A program made the position numbers and the translations under genes. DNA of 64,000 nt from DAOQTX01 sp035340715. GTDB taxonomy: Bacteria > Bacteroidota > Bacteroidia > AKYH767-A > OLB10. The DNA lies in NCBI GenBank assembly GCA_035340715.1, contig DAOQTX010000005.1, forward strand, positions 9,571 through 73,570, written 5' to 3'. The notes under the pieces are model-generated. The model saw nothing but the letters and a program-made list of their open reading frames with translations. It was not told where the DNA came from and ran no database searches. This document shows, piece after piece, positions 24,306-34,161 of this stretch; positions within the stretch are counted from its first letter, which is position 1, and the number at the start of each line of letters is the position of its first letter.

Positions 24306-26003
24306 TTATTCTCCTTTAATAATAGAAATGCTGGCTTTCCTTTTATTATTTTGTAAAACAGTATGGTATATACCCCTAGATAAATGACTCAAATTTAGGT
24401 TCACTAGATTAGTTCCAATGTTTGCATTAAAAGATTTCTCCAAACAAAGTTTACCTTCTGTAGAAAAAACTTGTAGGGTATAATGGTCGGTATTTTTTGA
24501 TTCAAATGTGAGTGTTCCTTGATCCTTTAAAGGATTTGGACTTACATTAAGATTTACTTCCGATGCAAAGGCCTCATCAATGCCAACAGATCCGCCACTG
24601 TATTTGGCGATAAAAAACTTCCATGTTCCAATGTTTGATGTGGTTTGATAAGTACCAAAATTTGCTGTTTGAGTATGATACCCTGCCATAATGCAATATC
24701 CTTGCGGCAGTAACTCTACTTGATAGCTTTTATCAATGTTTACCGATCCTGCTTTTTGACTGATTAAAGTCGTGTTGTTGGTATTGTATTTCACCAAAAA
24801 CATATCATTGGTTCCGGTTCCACCAGTATTAGCCATATTACCCAATCCAAAATTAGCAGCAGAACCATTGAAAACTCCCGTAACAAAACAAGCACCGTTT
24901 TGGTCGCAGCTAATTGCATTACCGGCATCATAAGAAGAACTACCCCCTTTTTTTGCCCATTGGTATACACCTGCAGAATTTAGTTTAGCAATATACATTT
25001 CACCTGCACCACCCATTCCTAATTCAGTAAGATTAGTTGATCCAAATAAAGCTGATCCGTAAAAATATCCTGTAAAATAGACATTATCATTGGCGTCATT
25101 GCTAACATCTAAAGCGATATCATTGCCGGCTCCTCCTCCTTTTGCAGCAAATTGAAGATTCAAATTATTATCGTATTTCGCTACAAAAGCATCATTAAAA
25201 GTATTTGCTGAAACTAGAGCAGATCCTCCAAAATTGGTATTGCCAGCAAATGAGCCGCTGGTGTATATAAAGTTACTGTTGTTATCGGATTTTATAGATA
25301 GTAATCGTACATCGTTATTAGTAGTAATGGATTTTACCAAAGAAAAATTTCCTGATTTATCCATCTTAGTAATAAAACCTGCTTGAGAATTTGAAGTACT
25401 GGCGTTGGCGCTTAATGAACCAAATGGTAAACTACCGATGAAACTTCCGGTAAAATAAAACTCTGTATTATTGTTGCGTGCCAAAACAGCAAATACATCT
25501 TCATTATTTGTTGAACCAACTTTATTGAGCCAAATTACTGTTCCGTTTGTACCATCTATTTTTGCGATGTAAATATCTGAACCACCATTAGTAGTTAAGT
25601 TAAATGTGCCTAAATTAAATTGATAGGTAAAGATTCCAAAAACATAAACATCATTGTTATTGTCAACCGCTATAGCTGATGCGGTTGAGGAGTTAAATTG
25701 ACCTCCACCTTTAATTGCCCAGTTACAAGAAGCTCCACTTGAATCATACTTGGCAATAAACATATCCTGAAAACCATCTGCTACAAAAGTATTGGTTCCA
25801 AAACTTTGTGTTCCGGTAAAATCTCCGCAAATCAATAACTTATTTTGACTGTCGCGTACAAAACTTATGTTAGCATCAGGACTGGAATTTCCTCCATCGT
25901 TAAATGCCCATATAAATTGAGCTTGAGATGTGTTCGCTATCGCAAAGAAAATTAGTATGGAAAATATGAGCGTTCTTTTGAATGTAGAATAATAAAGTAT
26001 CAT
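24306..26003 (-). CDS. Secreted beta-propeller repeat protein with T9SS type A sorting domain
   Basis: 565 residues. Signal peptide (FSILIFFAIANTSQAQ) is followed by SBBP-type repeats with a recurring ...DxxNNVYFTGYF.G...FG......G..DxFIAKYD... pattern, about 60-65 residues each and seven to eight copies, which predicts a beta-propeller. The C-terminal 85 residues are a type A T9SS sorting domain (NLNVSPNPLKDQGTLTFES, LQVFSTEGKLCLEKSF, LNLSHLSRGIYHTVL, ending KASISIIKGE). Exported through the T9SS and probably held on the surface or released. 12 bases upstream of pabB, so some read-through into that operon is likely. Confidence 0.88.
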   Translation of the reverse strand: MILYYSTFKRTLIFSILIFFAIANTSQAQFIWAFNDGGNSSPDANISFVRDSQNKLLICGDFTGTQSFGTNTFVADGFQDMFIAKYDSSGASCNWAIKGGGQFNSSTASAIAVDNNNDVYVFGIFTYQFNLGTFNLTTNGGSDIYIAKIDGTNGTVIWLNKVGSTNNEDVFAVLARNNNTEFYFTGSFIGSLPFGSLSANASTSNSQAGFITKMDKSGNFSLVKSITTNNDVRLLSIKSDNNSNFIYTSGSFAGNTNFGGSALVSANTFNDAFVAKYDNNLNLQFAAKGGGAGNDIALDVSNDANDNVYFTGYFYGSALFGSTNLTELGMGGAGEMYIAKLNSAGVYQWAKKGGSSSYDAGNAISCDQNGACFVTGVFNGSAANFGLGNMANTGGTGTNDMFLVKYNTNNTTLISQKAGSVNIDKSYQVELLPQGYCIMAGYHTQTANFGTYQTTSNIGTWKFFIAKYSGGSVGIDEAFASEVNLNVSPNPLKDQGTLTFESKNTDHYTLQVFSTEGKLCLEKSFNANIGTNLVNLNLSHLSRGIYHTVLQNNKRKASISIIKGE

Positions 26004-26368
26004 AAGTAATTTTTAATTGAACGTAAATAAATTCAAAATTGATCACATGGACAAATGAAATGTTGAGTTATACTAAAAACAGCAGCAATAATCGTTGGTT
26101 TTGTTATTGCTTAATAGTATTAAAACACTCTTCGAAAACATGCCGCAAAAACGTTGTTTGGTACATTTTTTGCTATAATGCAACAAGTAATTGGTAAGCA
26201 AGCGGTTTTTGAATTCTGCTTTTAGTAAGTCGCTGAAATTAAGGCTATTAGAATTTTGAGCAGAACTCTAATGCTCTTAAAACAATTTTTTGCTTTTTGA
26301 TTGCTTCTTTTATATTTTTACAAGATTGTATCCATTACTAAAAAACTAAAACTTTTAAATTATATCTC
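26004..26368. other. 365-base divergent intergenic region
   Basis: No ORF with protein character and no RNA gene is recognised. It holds the promoter region of both flanking secreted-protein genes. The only structure I see is a 7-bp hairpin (GCAATAA at 26085-26091 with TTATTGC at 26104-26110) and a candidate plus-strand promoter at 26289-26318. Confidence 0.5.
26289..26318 (+). promoter_or_regulatory. Candidate promoter of the 1358-residue secreted protein gene
   Basis: TTTG (26289-26292), an 18-base spacer and TATATTTT (26311-26318), one base off TAnnTTTG. About 50 bases of leader to the ATG at 26369. Confidence 0.4.
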
Positions 26369-29300
26369 ATGAAGAGAGTTTTATCCCAACCATTACAGAC
26401 AAAAGGCCTGTTATCCTTACGGTATTTCCTAGCTTTTTTTGTCTTTACGTTCTTTATTGGTTCCTCATTTGATGCATCGGCACAAACAACCATAAGGGAA
26501 AATTTTGAAGGTTCTGTGTTTCCACCCTTTGGCTGGACACAAGGTAAAGGTGTCGGAGGCACCGATCCAGAAAATTATTGGGAAAGGGTAGGTAATCCTT
26601 CGGGATCTACACCGTCCATAAATGCACATTCTGGAAGTGGTCATGCGCGATATCGTTCGCGTTTTATGGCCAATGCAGGAGAGAACGCTTATCTATCTAC
26701 ACCAAAATTGGATATGACCAATATCCCCGGTGGAGGTACTCAAGTACGCTTTTCAATGTATAGAGATGCTTCAAGCAATATTTGGGATAGTTTAACAGTA
26801 TTTGTTTCTAACACCCCAAATCCAGGAGGTGCCACTCGTTTAGGAATGATTCCAAGGTACTACAACTATGCTCCTACTGCTACTTTGAATACTTGGAACA
26901 GATATACTTTTACTATTCCAAATTCATTTAACAACAGTAGCGTTTATGTAATTTTTCAAGGGACTAACAGAAGTGCATCAGCTGCAACTGGTGCAAATAT
27001 TCACATCGACAGCGTTGAGGTGGACACATGGCCTAAGAACCAAACTTATGTGAGTTCAGAATTGATCTTTCAAGAAACGGCTGATGTTGGTAAAGCAACT
27101 ATCAATGAAGTTATTGTTGGAGTTAGAATTGTAACTGATGGTGGTGCAAATAGAATCCGTCTCGACTCCCTATTGTTTAATCCAACCGGAACATCATTGT
27201 TATCAGACATTACAAATGCGAGAGTTTGGTGGACAAAAGGTACGAATCAATCGGTTGTGAGTGCCGGAAATCAATTTGGAGGAACTGTTGCAGCACCTAA
27301 CTTTACCAATATGCGATTTGCCGGACCAGGTGTAGGTTTTTTTCTTGAAAATGGAGAGAATTATTTTTGGGTAAGTTATGATATTCCGGCAGGTGCTGTA
27401 TCGGGTAATTGTGTAGATGTCGATTTAGGCGCTCCCGGAGGTTTGAATAATGGTATTGTTTACAGACCCGGCCCTGCTTATGCGGTATGGACATATCCTG
27501 TGCCTAATGCTCAGTCGCTGTTGGGTTGCAGATTGATTGATATTTCATACTGTATTCCATCTATGTCTACAGGTACTTCTTGGCTCAATGGTTCATACAC
27601 CAATAACGATTACGTGGCGCGTGTTGCTCTAAAAGGAGAAGCATTCTCTACACCGGGATATGACTTTATTGATAATAATCAAAACTGTTGTGGACCACCA
27701 ATAGCTCCATACTTTGGCGGACCTGCACCATTTAGTGCTCACCCTCCTGACTATGAACAATTTTCTCCAGGGCCATTAAAAACGGCTACTCTTAAAGTAA
27801 ACACCAACTATGCTGCAGGTGCAAATCCTGGCGCAGTTGGTACCGGTGGAGCCGGAATTTCTATGCAAGTTGGAACTTGGTCGTCTTCTAATTACGTTGC
27901 AGCGTGGATAGATTATAACAAAAATGGAAGTTTAGCCGATGCTGGTGAGAAAATAGCTCAAAGTACAGGATTGGCTGCTAACGGTTGGTTTAATGCCGGG
28001 TTTACCGTTCCATTAGCTGCAACTATAGGTACAACAAGGCTACGAGTAAGAGAAGTATTTGCACAAAGTAATATTCAGCCATGTAACAACTATACATTTG
28101 GAGAAACAGAAGATTATAAAGTGAGTATCATTCCCCAATGTCCTGCCGGAGTTAAGACTTGGCTAGGATTTACCAATGATTGGAATGTGCCCGGCAACTG
28201 GTGTGGTGGTGTACCAACAATTTCCGACATTGCTCTTATACAATTTGCGTCTTCTGGAACACCAGCTTCTGCTTATAATAGTCCTGTTATTAAAGCAGGT
28301 ACCATGGCTACAGCAAGACGAATACGGCTTGCCGCTGGAGATTCGCTTACAATGGACGCTCATAAAAACAGTACACTAACTGTTCGAGATAGTTTGAATA
28401 TTGGTTTTAATACCCCTGGAGGCGGCAACGCTTTGTTGAGAGTTATCAGTAACTTTAATGATACTGCACAAATTAGCAATGGTACTTTACCATTTCAGAT
28501 CACTCCGTTCCGATCGAACAGAAGAAATCAGAAAATGCAAATCATTTACACGCCAACTGACTTTAGTTCTAGAGGAATGATTGCCGGTGATGTGATTGAT
28601 ACTTTAGCATTCCATATTTTTAGTAAGACATCTTTTCCGGGTTGGACTTTAAATAACTTTACTGTCAATGTTGCTAATTTAAGTGTCGCAGGATGGGTAT
28701 GGCCCGCTGTGCCATTAAGTTTAGCACCAACAGGAGCTTGGACCAATGTATATTCAGGGGCCGTAACATTGCCCGGACCCCCTGCAAATTATACCTTTTA
28801 TTTGCCTTTAATAGCTAACTCATTTATTTGGGATGGGGTTAGTTCCGTTGTTGTAGAGTTTTGTTTTGACAATACAATTGCCGGAACTTCAGGTTTTAGT
28901 GGTGATTTAATGGCTCAAACACAAACCGCAGGGGCACGAAGAACTATGTTTATCGAAAATGCTTCTGCACCGGGCGGTTGTACTTTAAACTGGCCTTTAT
29001 CACCAGGAAATACTGCGCAGAGTACGGAGTATCGTCCAAATATTACTTTCCATTTCCGAAGGCCATATGATAAGTATAACATTAATATGATTGATACGGC
29101 CCAATGGATTAACAATGGAATCTTCCAGCCAGCTATTAGTCGTGTTAACTTTACGGGTGCAACACAAACCCAGCACATTATGGGGGCTCGCCCGACATCG
29201 TTTTACGATTTGAGGATTGCAAAAGGAGCTGCTTCCGTTGCAAGACAATTAGTTGGAGCTACTGTTACAGACTCATTGATTTTGCAAAGTGGTCAATACG

Positions 29301-30445
29301 ATCTAAATCAGCTTGACCTTACCGTTACCAATCCGGCCACTTCAGCAATTACCTATACAACTGGTTATTTGTTTAGTGAAACAGCGCCACCTGCTGCCTA
29401 TGGACGTGTAAGAAAATATGTAGGTACCACCTTGGGTACTCATGTTATACCATTTGGTAACGCTGCAGGAAATCTGCTGCCATTTTCCTATGATCAAACA
29501 GCAGGAGATGGTGATACCATTACCGCTTCAACATTTACAACTGCGGCTAATAATACACCATATCCTTATAATGTTGTGCATATGCGTGATTTAGGTACAG
29601 GCACCGATTTGAGTGTTCCTAATGTGGTCGATCGTTTCTGGGAACTTCGTAAATCTGGTGCAACAGGTGTTGGTACACTAACCTTTGTTCATGCCAATGG
29701 TGAACGTCCATCGTGTTGTGGAGGAAACAATACCTTAAAACCTCAACGATGGTTGAATCCAAATGGAAATGGATTGCCAGGTTGGGAAGTATTGCCTAAT
29801 GCAAGTGCACATACTTATGTAACTAATAATATTAGCATTACTGCTATTTCAGCAATGAATGGTCCGTGGACGCTTTCAAATATTCTTCAACCACTTCCTG
29901 TTCAATTGATTAATTATCAAGCCGAATTAATCAATGACAAAGTGAAATTGTTCTGGTCAGTTGCTTCTGAGTATAATATGGAAAGCTACTTGATCGAAAG
30001 AAGTCAGGATCTAAACAACTTTACATTCATTGATAAGGTAGCTAGTTTAGGCAATTCAACAACGCTTAGAGATTACTATACGTTTGATTATAATCCATTG
30101 GCTGGCTTACAATACTATAAGCTTACAGCATTCGAAAACGATGGAGGAATAGCATATACAGGAATTGTTCCGATTAAAGTTGGAAGAGATACTAAATTTG
30201 AAATTAGTTCGGTTCACTCTAACTATCAGTCGGGATTACTAGATGTAATCTTCACTTACAATAGCAATGAAGCCTACAAATATTCTGTAGTTGATGTATT
30301 GGGAAGAACTTTATACAGTAAAGATAAAAATGCTGCTTCAGAAGGTTTGAATACCTTACAGATAAATGTTAATATGAGTAGCGGTATTTATTTCCTTTTG
30401 TTGGAAAACAGTAAAGAGAAATCAACCTATAAGTTCACTTATTAA
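26369..30445 (+). CDS. Large T9SS-exported multidomain protein (MAM/choice-of-anchor J, GEVED)
   Basis: 1358 residues. A long signal peptide ends near DASAQ. Residues about 40-220 are a jelly-roll choice-of-anchor J/MAM-like domain (ENFEGSVFPPFGW, YLSTPKLDMTN, WDSLTVFVSN, VYVIFQGTNR). About 230-370 form a BNR-like surface domain with NYFWVSYDIP. About 385-590 match the GEVED domain (ISYCIPS, YVAAWIDYNKNGSLADAGEKI, LRVREVF, YTFGETEDYKVSI). Next are beta-helical or G8-like stretches around WLGFTNDWNVPGNWCGGVP. The end has an FnIII-like segment (LPVQLINYQAEL..VKLFWSVASEYNMESYLIERS) and a type A T9SS sorting domain. Likely a surface or released protein; no catalytic motif is seen. A strong terminator follows. 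Confidence 0.88.
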   Translation: MKRVLSQPLQTKGLLSLRYFLAFFVFTFFIGSSFDASAQTTIRENFEGSVFPPFGWTQGKGVGGTDPENYWERVGNPSGSTPSINAHSGSGHARYRSRFMANAGENAYLSTPKLDMTNIPGGGTQVRFSMYRDASSNIWDSLTVFVSNTPNPGGATRLGMIPRYYNYAPTATLNTWNRYTFTIPNSFNNSSVYVIFQGTNRSASAATGANIHIDSVEVDTWPKNQTYVSSELIFQETADVGKATINEVIVGVRIVTDGGANRIRLDSLLFNPTGTSLLSDITNARVWWTKGTNQSVVSAGNQFGGTVAAPNFTNMRFAGPGVGFFLENGENYFWVSYDIPAGAVSGNCVDVDLGAPGGLNNGIVYRPGPAYAVWTYPVPNAQSLLGCRLIDISYCIPSMSTGTSWLNGSYTNNDYVARVALKGEAFSTPGYDFIDNNQNCCGPPIAPYFGGPAPFSAHPPDYEQFSPGPLKTATLKVNTNYAAGANPGAVGTGGAGISMQVGTWSSSNYVAAWIDYNKNGSLADAGEKIAQSTGLAANGWFNAGFTVPLAATIGTTRLRVREVFAQSNIQPCNNYTFGETEDYKVSIIPQCPAGVKTWLGFTNDWNVPGNWCGGVPTISDIALIQFASSGTPASAYNSPVIKAGTMATARRIRLAAGDSLTMDAHKNSTLTVRDSLNIGFNTPGGGNALLRVISNFNDTAQISNGTLPFQITPFRSNRRNQKMQIIYTPTDFSSRGMIAGDVIDTLAFHIFSKTSFPGWTLNNFTVNVANLSVAGWVWPAVPLSLAPTGAWTNVYSGAVTLPGPPANYTFYLPLIANSFIWDGVSSVVVEFCFDNTIAGTSGFSGDLMAQTQTAGARRTMFIENASAPGGCTLNWPLSPGNTAQSTEYRPNITFHFRRPYDKYNINMIDTAQWINNGIFQPAISRVNFTGATQTQHIMGARPTSFYDLRIAKGAASVARQLVGATVTDSLILQSGQYDLNQLDLTVTNPATSAITYTTGYLFSETAPPAAYGRVRKYVGTTLGTHVIPFGNAAGNLLPFSYDQTAGDGDTITASTFTTAANNTPYPYNVVHMRDLGTGTDLSVPNVVDRFWELRKSGATGVGTLTFVHANGERPSCCGGNNTLKPQRWLNPNGNGLPGWEVLPNASAHTYVTNNISITAISAMNGPWTLSNILQPLPVQLINYQAELINDKVKLFWSVASEYNMESYLIERSQDLNNFTFIDKVASLGNSTTLRDYYTFDYNPLAGLQYYKLTAFENDGGIAYTGIVPIKVGRDTKFEISSVHSNYQSGLLDVIFTYNSNEAYKYSVVDVLGRTLYSKDKNAASEGLNTLQINVNMSSGIYFLLLENSKEKSTYKFTY

Positions 30446-30467
30446 TTGAGTAAAAATAAAACGTGCA

Positions 30468-30497
30468 AAGCGCCTTCGGTTTCGGAGGCGCTTTTTT
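30468..30497. terminator. Terminator between convergent T9SS cargo gene and PLD gene
   Basis: A 10-bp hairpin (AAGCGCCTTC at 30468-30477, GGAGGCGCTT at 30484-30493, one T-G pair) is followed by TTTT on the plus strand. It should end the 26369 gene; the minus-strand gene stops at 30496, so the hairpin may serve both strands. Confidence 0.85.
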
Positions 30498-32685
30498 ATT
30501 GTTTAACAATTTTGAATGAAACGATGGAAGAGTCTTGGATGATTTGAATCAAATATAATCCAGCAATTATTTTGCTTGTATTTATAATGGTGATCAGTTC
30601 TTCCGATGGATTAATAGATGTATCCAAAACACGTCTTCCGTCCAAGCTAAAAATAGTGATGTGTGCGTGTTTTCTAATTCCTTTTAGAATGAGTTGATCT
30701 GAAAAGGGTTGAGGGTAAGCAGAAATAGATTGTGTAATTCCTAAATCATTAATTGACAGGGAACCTCCGTTTAGATTATTTAATTTAACAAAAGCCTGAT
30801 AATATTGGTTCGCTAATAATAGATCAAAAACTAAAATTGAATTCTCATCATTTAATTGTTCTGCAGAGTTGCTCCAATTATGAGATCCTGTTAAAATCAA
30901 AGGATCGGCAAAAGGAAAACCTTGGTCAACTATTAAGAACTTGTGGTGCATAATTCCAGCTTGATTATCGATCATGATGTTTGAGCTTAATGCTGCTTGC
31001 ATTATCTGAAATGGTATTCCTCCACTTCCGGTATCATTCACTAGAACATGACTCTGAACCCCTGCCATAGCACGTAAGGCAATTTCATTGGCAAGATCTT
31101 GTCGTGTAATCACCAATACAGCAGCCTGCAGTTCAAAATCTGCGTTGTTTACACTATTTGCAATCGCTTCATTTGCATTATCGGATGGACTAAAGTACAG
31201 TTCTACCTGCTTTCCATTTACATTAAAGAGATGGGGTGTATTGTCCAATTTGTATGGGCCAAACTTAGCATTTGTGCTATTTGGGAGGGCTCCATTGCTT
31301 CCCCACATTTCCTCAAACTCCAGAGAATACGCTAGCGCAACACTTTGATCTTGTATAAATAAACAATTATTTGCATCCGTATTTATCTGACCTGAAGTCC
31401 AATTGGTAGATCCTGTTAATACCCAACTGTCATTAGGATTAATACTAAATGCATCTATGATCATGAACTTGTTATGCATTATACCATATCCAATGTTTGT
31501 AGGACTAGCCAATCGTGGTATTGAACTATTCAATAATGCAACTCCTGCGTTACTATTACCGCCCTCATAAATTATGCGTACTTGTTTCCCATTTTGATAA
31601 GCGTTGTTCAAAGCAGAGGCAATGCTACTTATACCGCTTTGATCGAAATTATAGATGGCTATATCAATAGAGTATTTTGCTCTATTGATATAGGCAATAA
31701 TCGTATCATCAATAGATTGACCAATGTTATAAGCTAAATTGCCTGCTATAGCAACATTGTGTTCCACTGGCAAGTTAAAGTACGCTTTGAACTGTCCACT
31801 TGAATTTGAAGCAGTTATATAGGCTCTTAGAGGAGAAAATATAGTGTCGTTGCTGATATAGGCCACAGCTTGCCCGTAATAAAGCTGAGAAGCATTGGCC
31901 CCACTTATATTTAAACTATGGAATGTAGAATTGGTGCCTGCAGGAATTGAACCCAATTCAAGCAAAGAAGTTAAACCATATCGAAACTCGGATGTACAAT
32001 TTAAATTAGTAGACCAATTAACTGTAAATCCACTTTGAGTAATAAATGACTCTTTAGGAAGAGTTGAAAAAAACAAACTGCTGGTATTGAGTATGTCATT
32101 GCTATCACGTGGCAATAACTGGAAATCATTATTAAATTGAGTACATATACCTCTAATGCTGCACAATCCGGCCGGTATCATTTTCCCTACTAATGGATTG
32201 CTACTGCGGATATAAATTTGTCCCTGATGTCCATTTGAAATGAAAGCATAAGCTGTGTTCGATTGGAATAATTGCCCTCCTGATGCAAACAAGACGTTAT
32301 TAATCTGCACTAATTCAGATTCAGTAGTTTCATTCAATAAATTGGGGTCAATTACTTGAGCCAATGGCATTTGATTCCCAGAACTGAATACAGTATGGCT
32401 ACTAATAGGATTTAGTTCAAGCAGATTAAAGTAATTAATTGAAGTACCACTCACTTGAATCGAATCTCCTCTTTGAACATTAGTCAAAGAAGTACTGAAC
32501 AGAGCTATGCCTCCTGTTTGATCTTGAATATATCGTATGGTACCGAATTCAGAGCCGCTGGTTACAACACCTTTGATAGTAACATTTGAACCCAAAGGAA
32601 GACTGCGGACGGAATCACAACTAATGATTTGTGCTGTTACTAGATCAGGCAATAACAAGAGAAGAAAAAACAATCGATACATCAT
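30496..32685 (-). CDS. Secreted phospholipase D-superfamily protein, probable nuclease, with OB-fold and T9SS tail
   Basis: Start placed at the ATG at 32685, since the longer frame from 32715 would begin inside the terminator hairpin of the upstream gene; this gives 729 residues with signal peptide MMYRLFFLLLLLPDLVTAQ. Domains in order: an OB-fold like the YhcR/DUF5689 type (SNVTIKGVVTSG, IRYIQDQTGGIALFS), an FnIII-like domain, two PLD domains each with a full HxKxxxxD motif (MHNKFMIIDA and MHHKFLIVDQ, both followed by LTGSTNW/LTGSHNW), and a type A T9SS sorting domain. PLD proteins of this build are often nucleases (Nuc type), though phospholipase activity is also possible. It lies downstream of the DUF5689 and TonB genes. 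Confidence 0.88.
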   Translation of the reverse strand: MMYRLFFLLLLLPDLVTAQIISCDSVRSLPLGSNVTIKGVVTSGSEFGTIRYIQDQTGGIALFSTSLTNVQRGDSIQVSGTSINYFNLLELNPISSHTVFSSGNQMPLAQVIDPNLLNETTESELVQINNVLFASGGQLFQSNTAYAFISNGHQGQIYIRSSNPLVGKMIPAGLCSIRGICTQFNNDFQLLPRDSNDILNTSSLFFSTLPKESFITQSGFTVNWSTNLNCTSEFRYGLTSLLELGSIPAGTNSTFHSLNISGANASQLYYGQAVAYISNDTIFSPLRAYITASNSSGQFKAYFNLPVEHNVAIAGNLAYNIGQSIDDTIIAYINRAKYSIDIAIYNFDQSGISSIASALNNAYQNGKQVRIIYEGGNSNAGVALLNSSIPRLASPTNIGYGIMHNKFMIIDAFSINPNDSWVLTGSTNWTSGQINTDANNCLFIQDQSVALAYSLEFEEMWGSNGALPNSTNAKFGPYKLDNTPHLFNVNGKQVELYFSPSDNANEAIANSVNNADFELQAAVLVITRQDLANEIALRAMAGVQSHVLVNDTGSGGIPFQIMQAALSSNIMIDNQAGIMHHKFLIVDQGFPFADPLILTGSHNWSNSAEQLNDENSILVFDLLLANQYYQAFVKLNNLNGGSLSINDLGITQSISAYPQPFSDQLILKGIRKHAHITIFSLDGRRVLDTSINPSEELITIINTSKIIAGLYLIQIIQDSSIVSFKIVKQ

Positions 32686-32698
32686 GATGTAATGATAT

Positions 32699-32729
32699 AA
32701 AAAAAGGCCCTGCATATAGCAAGGCCCTT
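32699..32729 (-). terminator. Terminator after the DUF5689 gene
   Basis: On the minus strand the hairpin GGCCTTGC, loop TATAT, GCAGGGCC (extended by A-T and G-T pairs) runs into seven T. It lies between the DUF5689 lipoprotein and the PLD gene, so it separates or attenuates them, and it rules against the longer PLD start at 32715. Confidence 0.8.
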
Positions 32730-32747
32730 GTAAAGTTCATACAATGA

Positions 32748-34157
32748 CTATTGAACATCGGATAGATTTCTCATAGTAAATTGGGTAGCTGTACCAAAGT
32801 AAGAAACAATAGCTGTAATGTTAACGTTGGTGCTTGGATACACATTGTTTGCGAAGTTTGCTCCGGTACGAGTATAAAGGATAGATGTAGCTGAACCATC
32901 GAATATATTTCGACTTCCTCCATAAGTAGCCCCTGTAGGCGTTATGGATACGTTGCTCAATGTAACTAAGGTTGACTCGTATTGATTTTGATTCGCAACT
33001 ACTTGCGCTATAGTTGTTGAAACTGGTGTAATAGATCCACTACCGGTAACAATTGCATTTGCATTCGGAACATTGTTTACTTGTAACAAACCACTGAATT
33101 TAGAAAGTTCCTGATTGTATAAGTTCACTTCAATCTCTTCACCTAAAGCGAAAGTATGACCAGATGCAAACCGTACCACAATACCTCCTGTGCTATCTTG
33201 AATTACCACATTTCGAGCATCAATATTAGCGTTACTGTAATCGGAAATAACAATGCCTTTGATTTTTATATTGGATTGAATGGTAGTTGTACTGCCGGGA
33301 TAAAGATTTCTTACCGAGATAATATCTACAATTCCTGAACCACCTCCGGAACTGCAACGTGGATCGCTCATTACTACATCATTTATATCACGAATGTAGA
33401 GTTGCTTGGTGGTTCCAAAAACTTGATAAACAGCTCTAAGTGTTCCTTTTCCTGAAGGAGTTAGAGATGAAGCGAAATTTGCGTAACCACTTGTTCTGAG
33501 GATAATTGTATTTCCACTGCAATCCTTAATGGTTCTATTTGCACTCAATAGGTTTATAGCATCTGCATAAGATTGGTTGGTATCAGCATCTGCAAATTCA
33601 ACATTTTGTAATTCAATCAACATGTTTTGATGAGCATTCGAAATATCGTTAATCCCTAATACTTTTGCTTTCACTTCTTGATTATAAACTCCTTTGAATA
33701 TATAGTTCCCTATAAGAGTAGATGGGATATAAGATACTGAAGCAGGGCTTGTGCTGTTATCGATAGAGCCGCCTAATTGAATCAATTCATTATAGGCACC
33801 TAAATAAAGGCCATTACACTTTACAAATATCTTTCTGCCAATTGGAAACGAAGTGTAAAAATCACTTTGATCGATTCTAATATTTATTCCACCAGTACTA
33901 TCTTGCAATACAAGAGATTTATAAAAATTTCCAGACTTATCATCAGCAACTACAATACCGGAAATGATCATATCGGTATTTACTTGTACAATAGTACCGT
34001 TATACAATGCCTTCAATTGAGCAATAGTGGTGTTGGGTGTTATAGCAGGATCTTGACCATCGGAAGGAGGATTATCAAAATCATTTTTAACACATGAGCC
34101 AAGGGTTATACCGATCAGCAATAATAATGCAATAAAATAATGGTTCGTTTTTATCAT
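32748..34157 (-). CDS. DUF5689 lipoprotein with two OB-fold domains
   Basis: 469 residues; lipobox ITLGSC, with Cys22 followed by V-K-N-D, so a lipid-anchored, probably surface-exposed protein. Two similar domains each contain an OB-fold-like strand set: TDMIISGIVVADDKSGNFYKS with VLQDSTGGINIRID in the first, and SNIKIKGIVISDYSNANID with VIQDSTGGIVVRFA in the second. A Gly/Ser linker (CSSGGGSG) joins them. This is the DUF5689 architecture, often found near TonB receptors and secreted endonucleases in Bacteroidota. It stands 4 bases after the TonB receptor gene, where a SusD-like binding lipoprotein would be in a polysaccharide locus, so a binding role is a fair inference. Confidence 0.85.
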   Translation of the reverse strand: MIKTNHYFIALLLLIGITLGSCVKNDFDNPPSDGQDPAITPNTTIAQLKALYNGTIVQVNTDMIISGIVVADDKSGNFYKSLVLQDSTGGINIRIDQSDFYTSFPIGRKIFVKCNGLYLGAYNELIQLGGSIDNSTSPASVSYIPSTLIGNYIFKGVYNQEVKAKVLGINDISNAHQNMLIELQNVEFADADTNQSYADAINLLSANRTIKDCSGNTIILRTSGYANFASSLTPSGKGTLRAVYQVFGTTKQLYIRDINDVVMSDPRCSSGGGSGIVDIISVRNLYPGSTTTIQSNIKIKGIVISDYSNANIDARNVVIQDSTGGIVVRFASGHTFALGEEIEVNLYNQELSKFSGLLQVNNVPNANAIVTGSGSITPVSTTIAQVVANQNQYESTLVTLSNVSITPTGATYGGSRNIFDGSATSILYTRTGANFANNVYPSTNVNITAIVSYFGTATQFTMRNLSDVQ

Positions 34158-34161
34158 GATA

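Noticed and set aside
26041..26360. Possible small RNA in the divergent gap
   Set aside because: Only a 7-bp hairpin and a weak promoter are visible; no terminator downstream before the coding start, so it cannot be supported.
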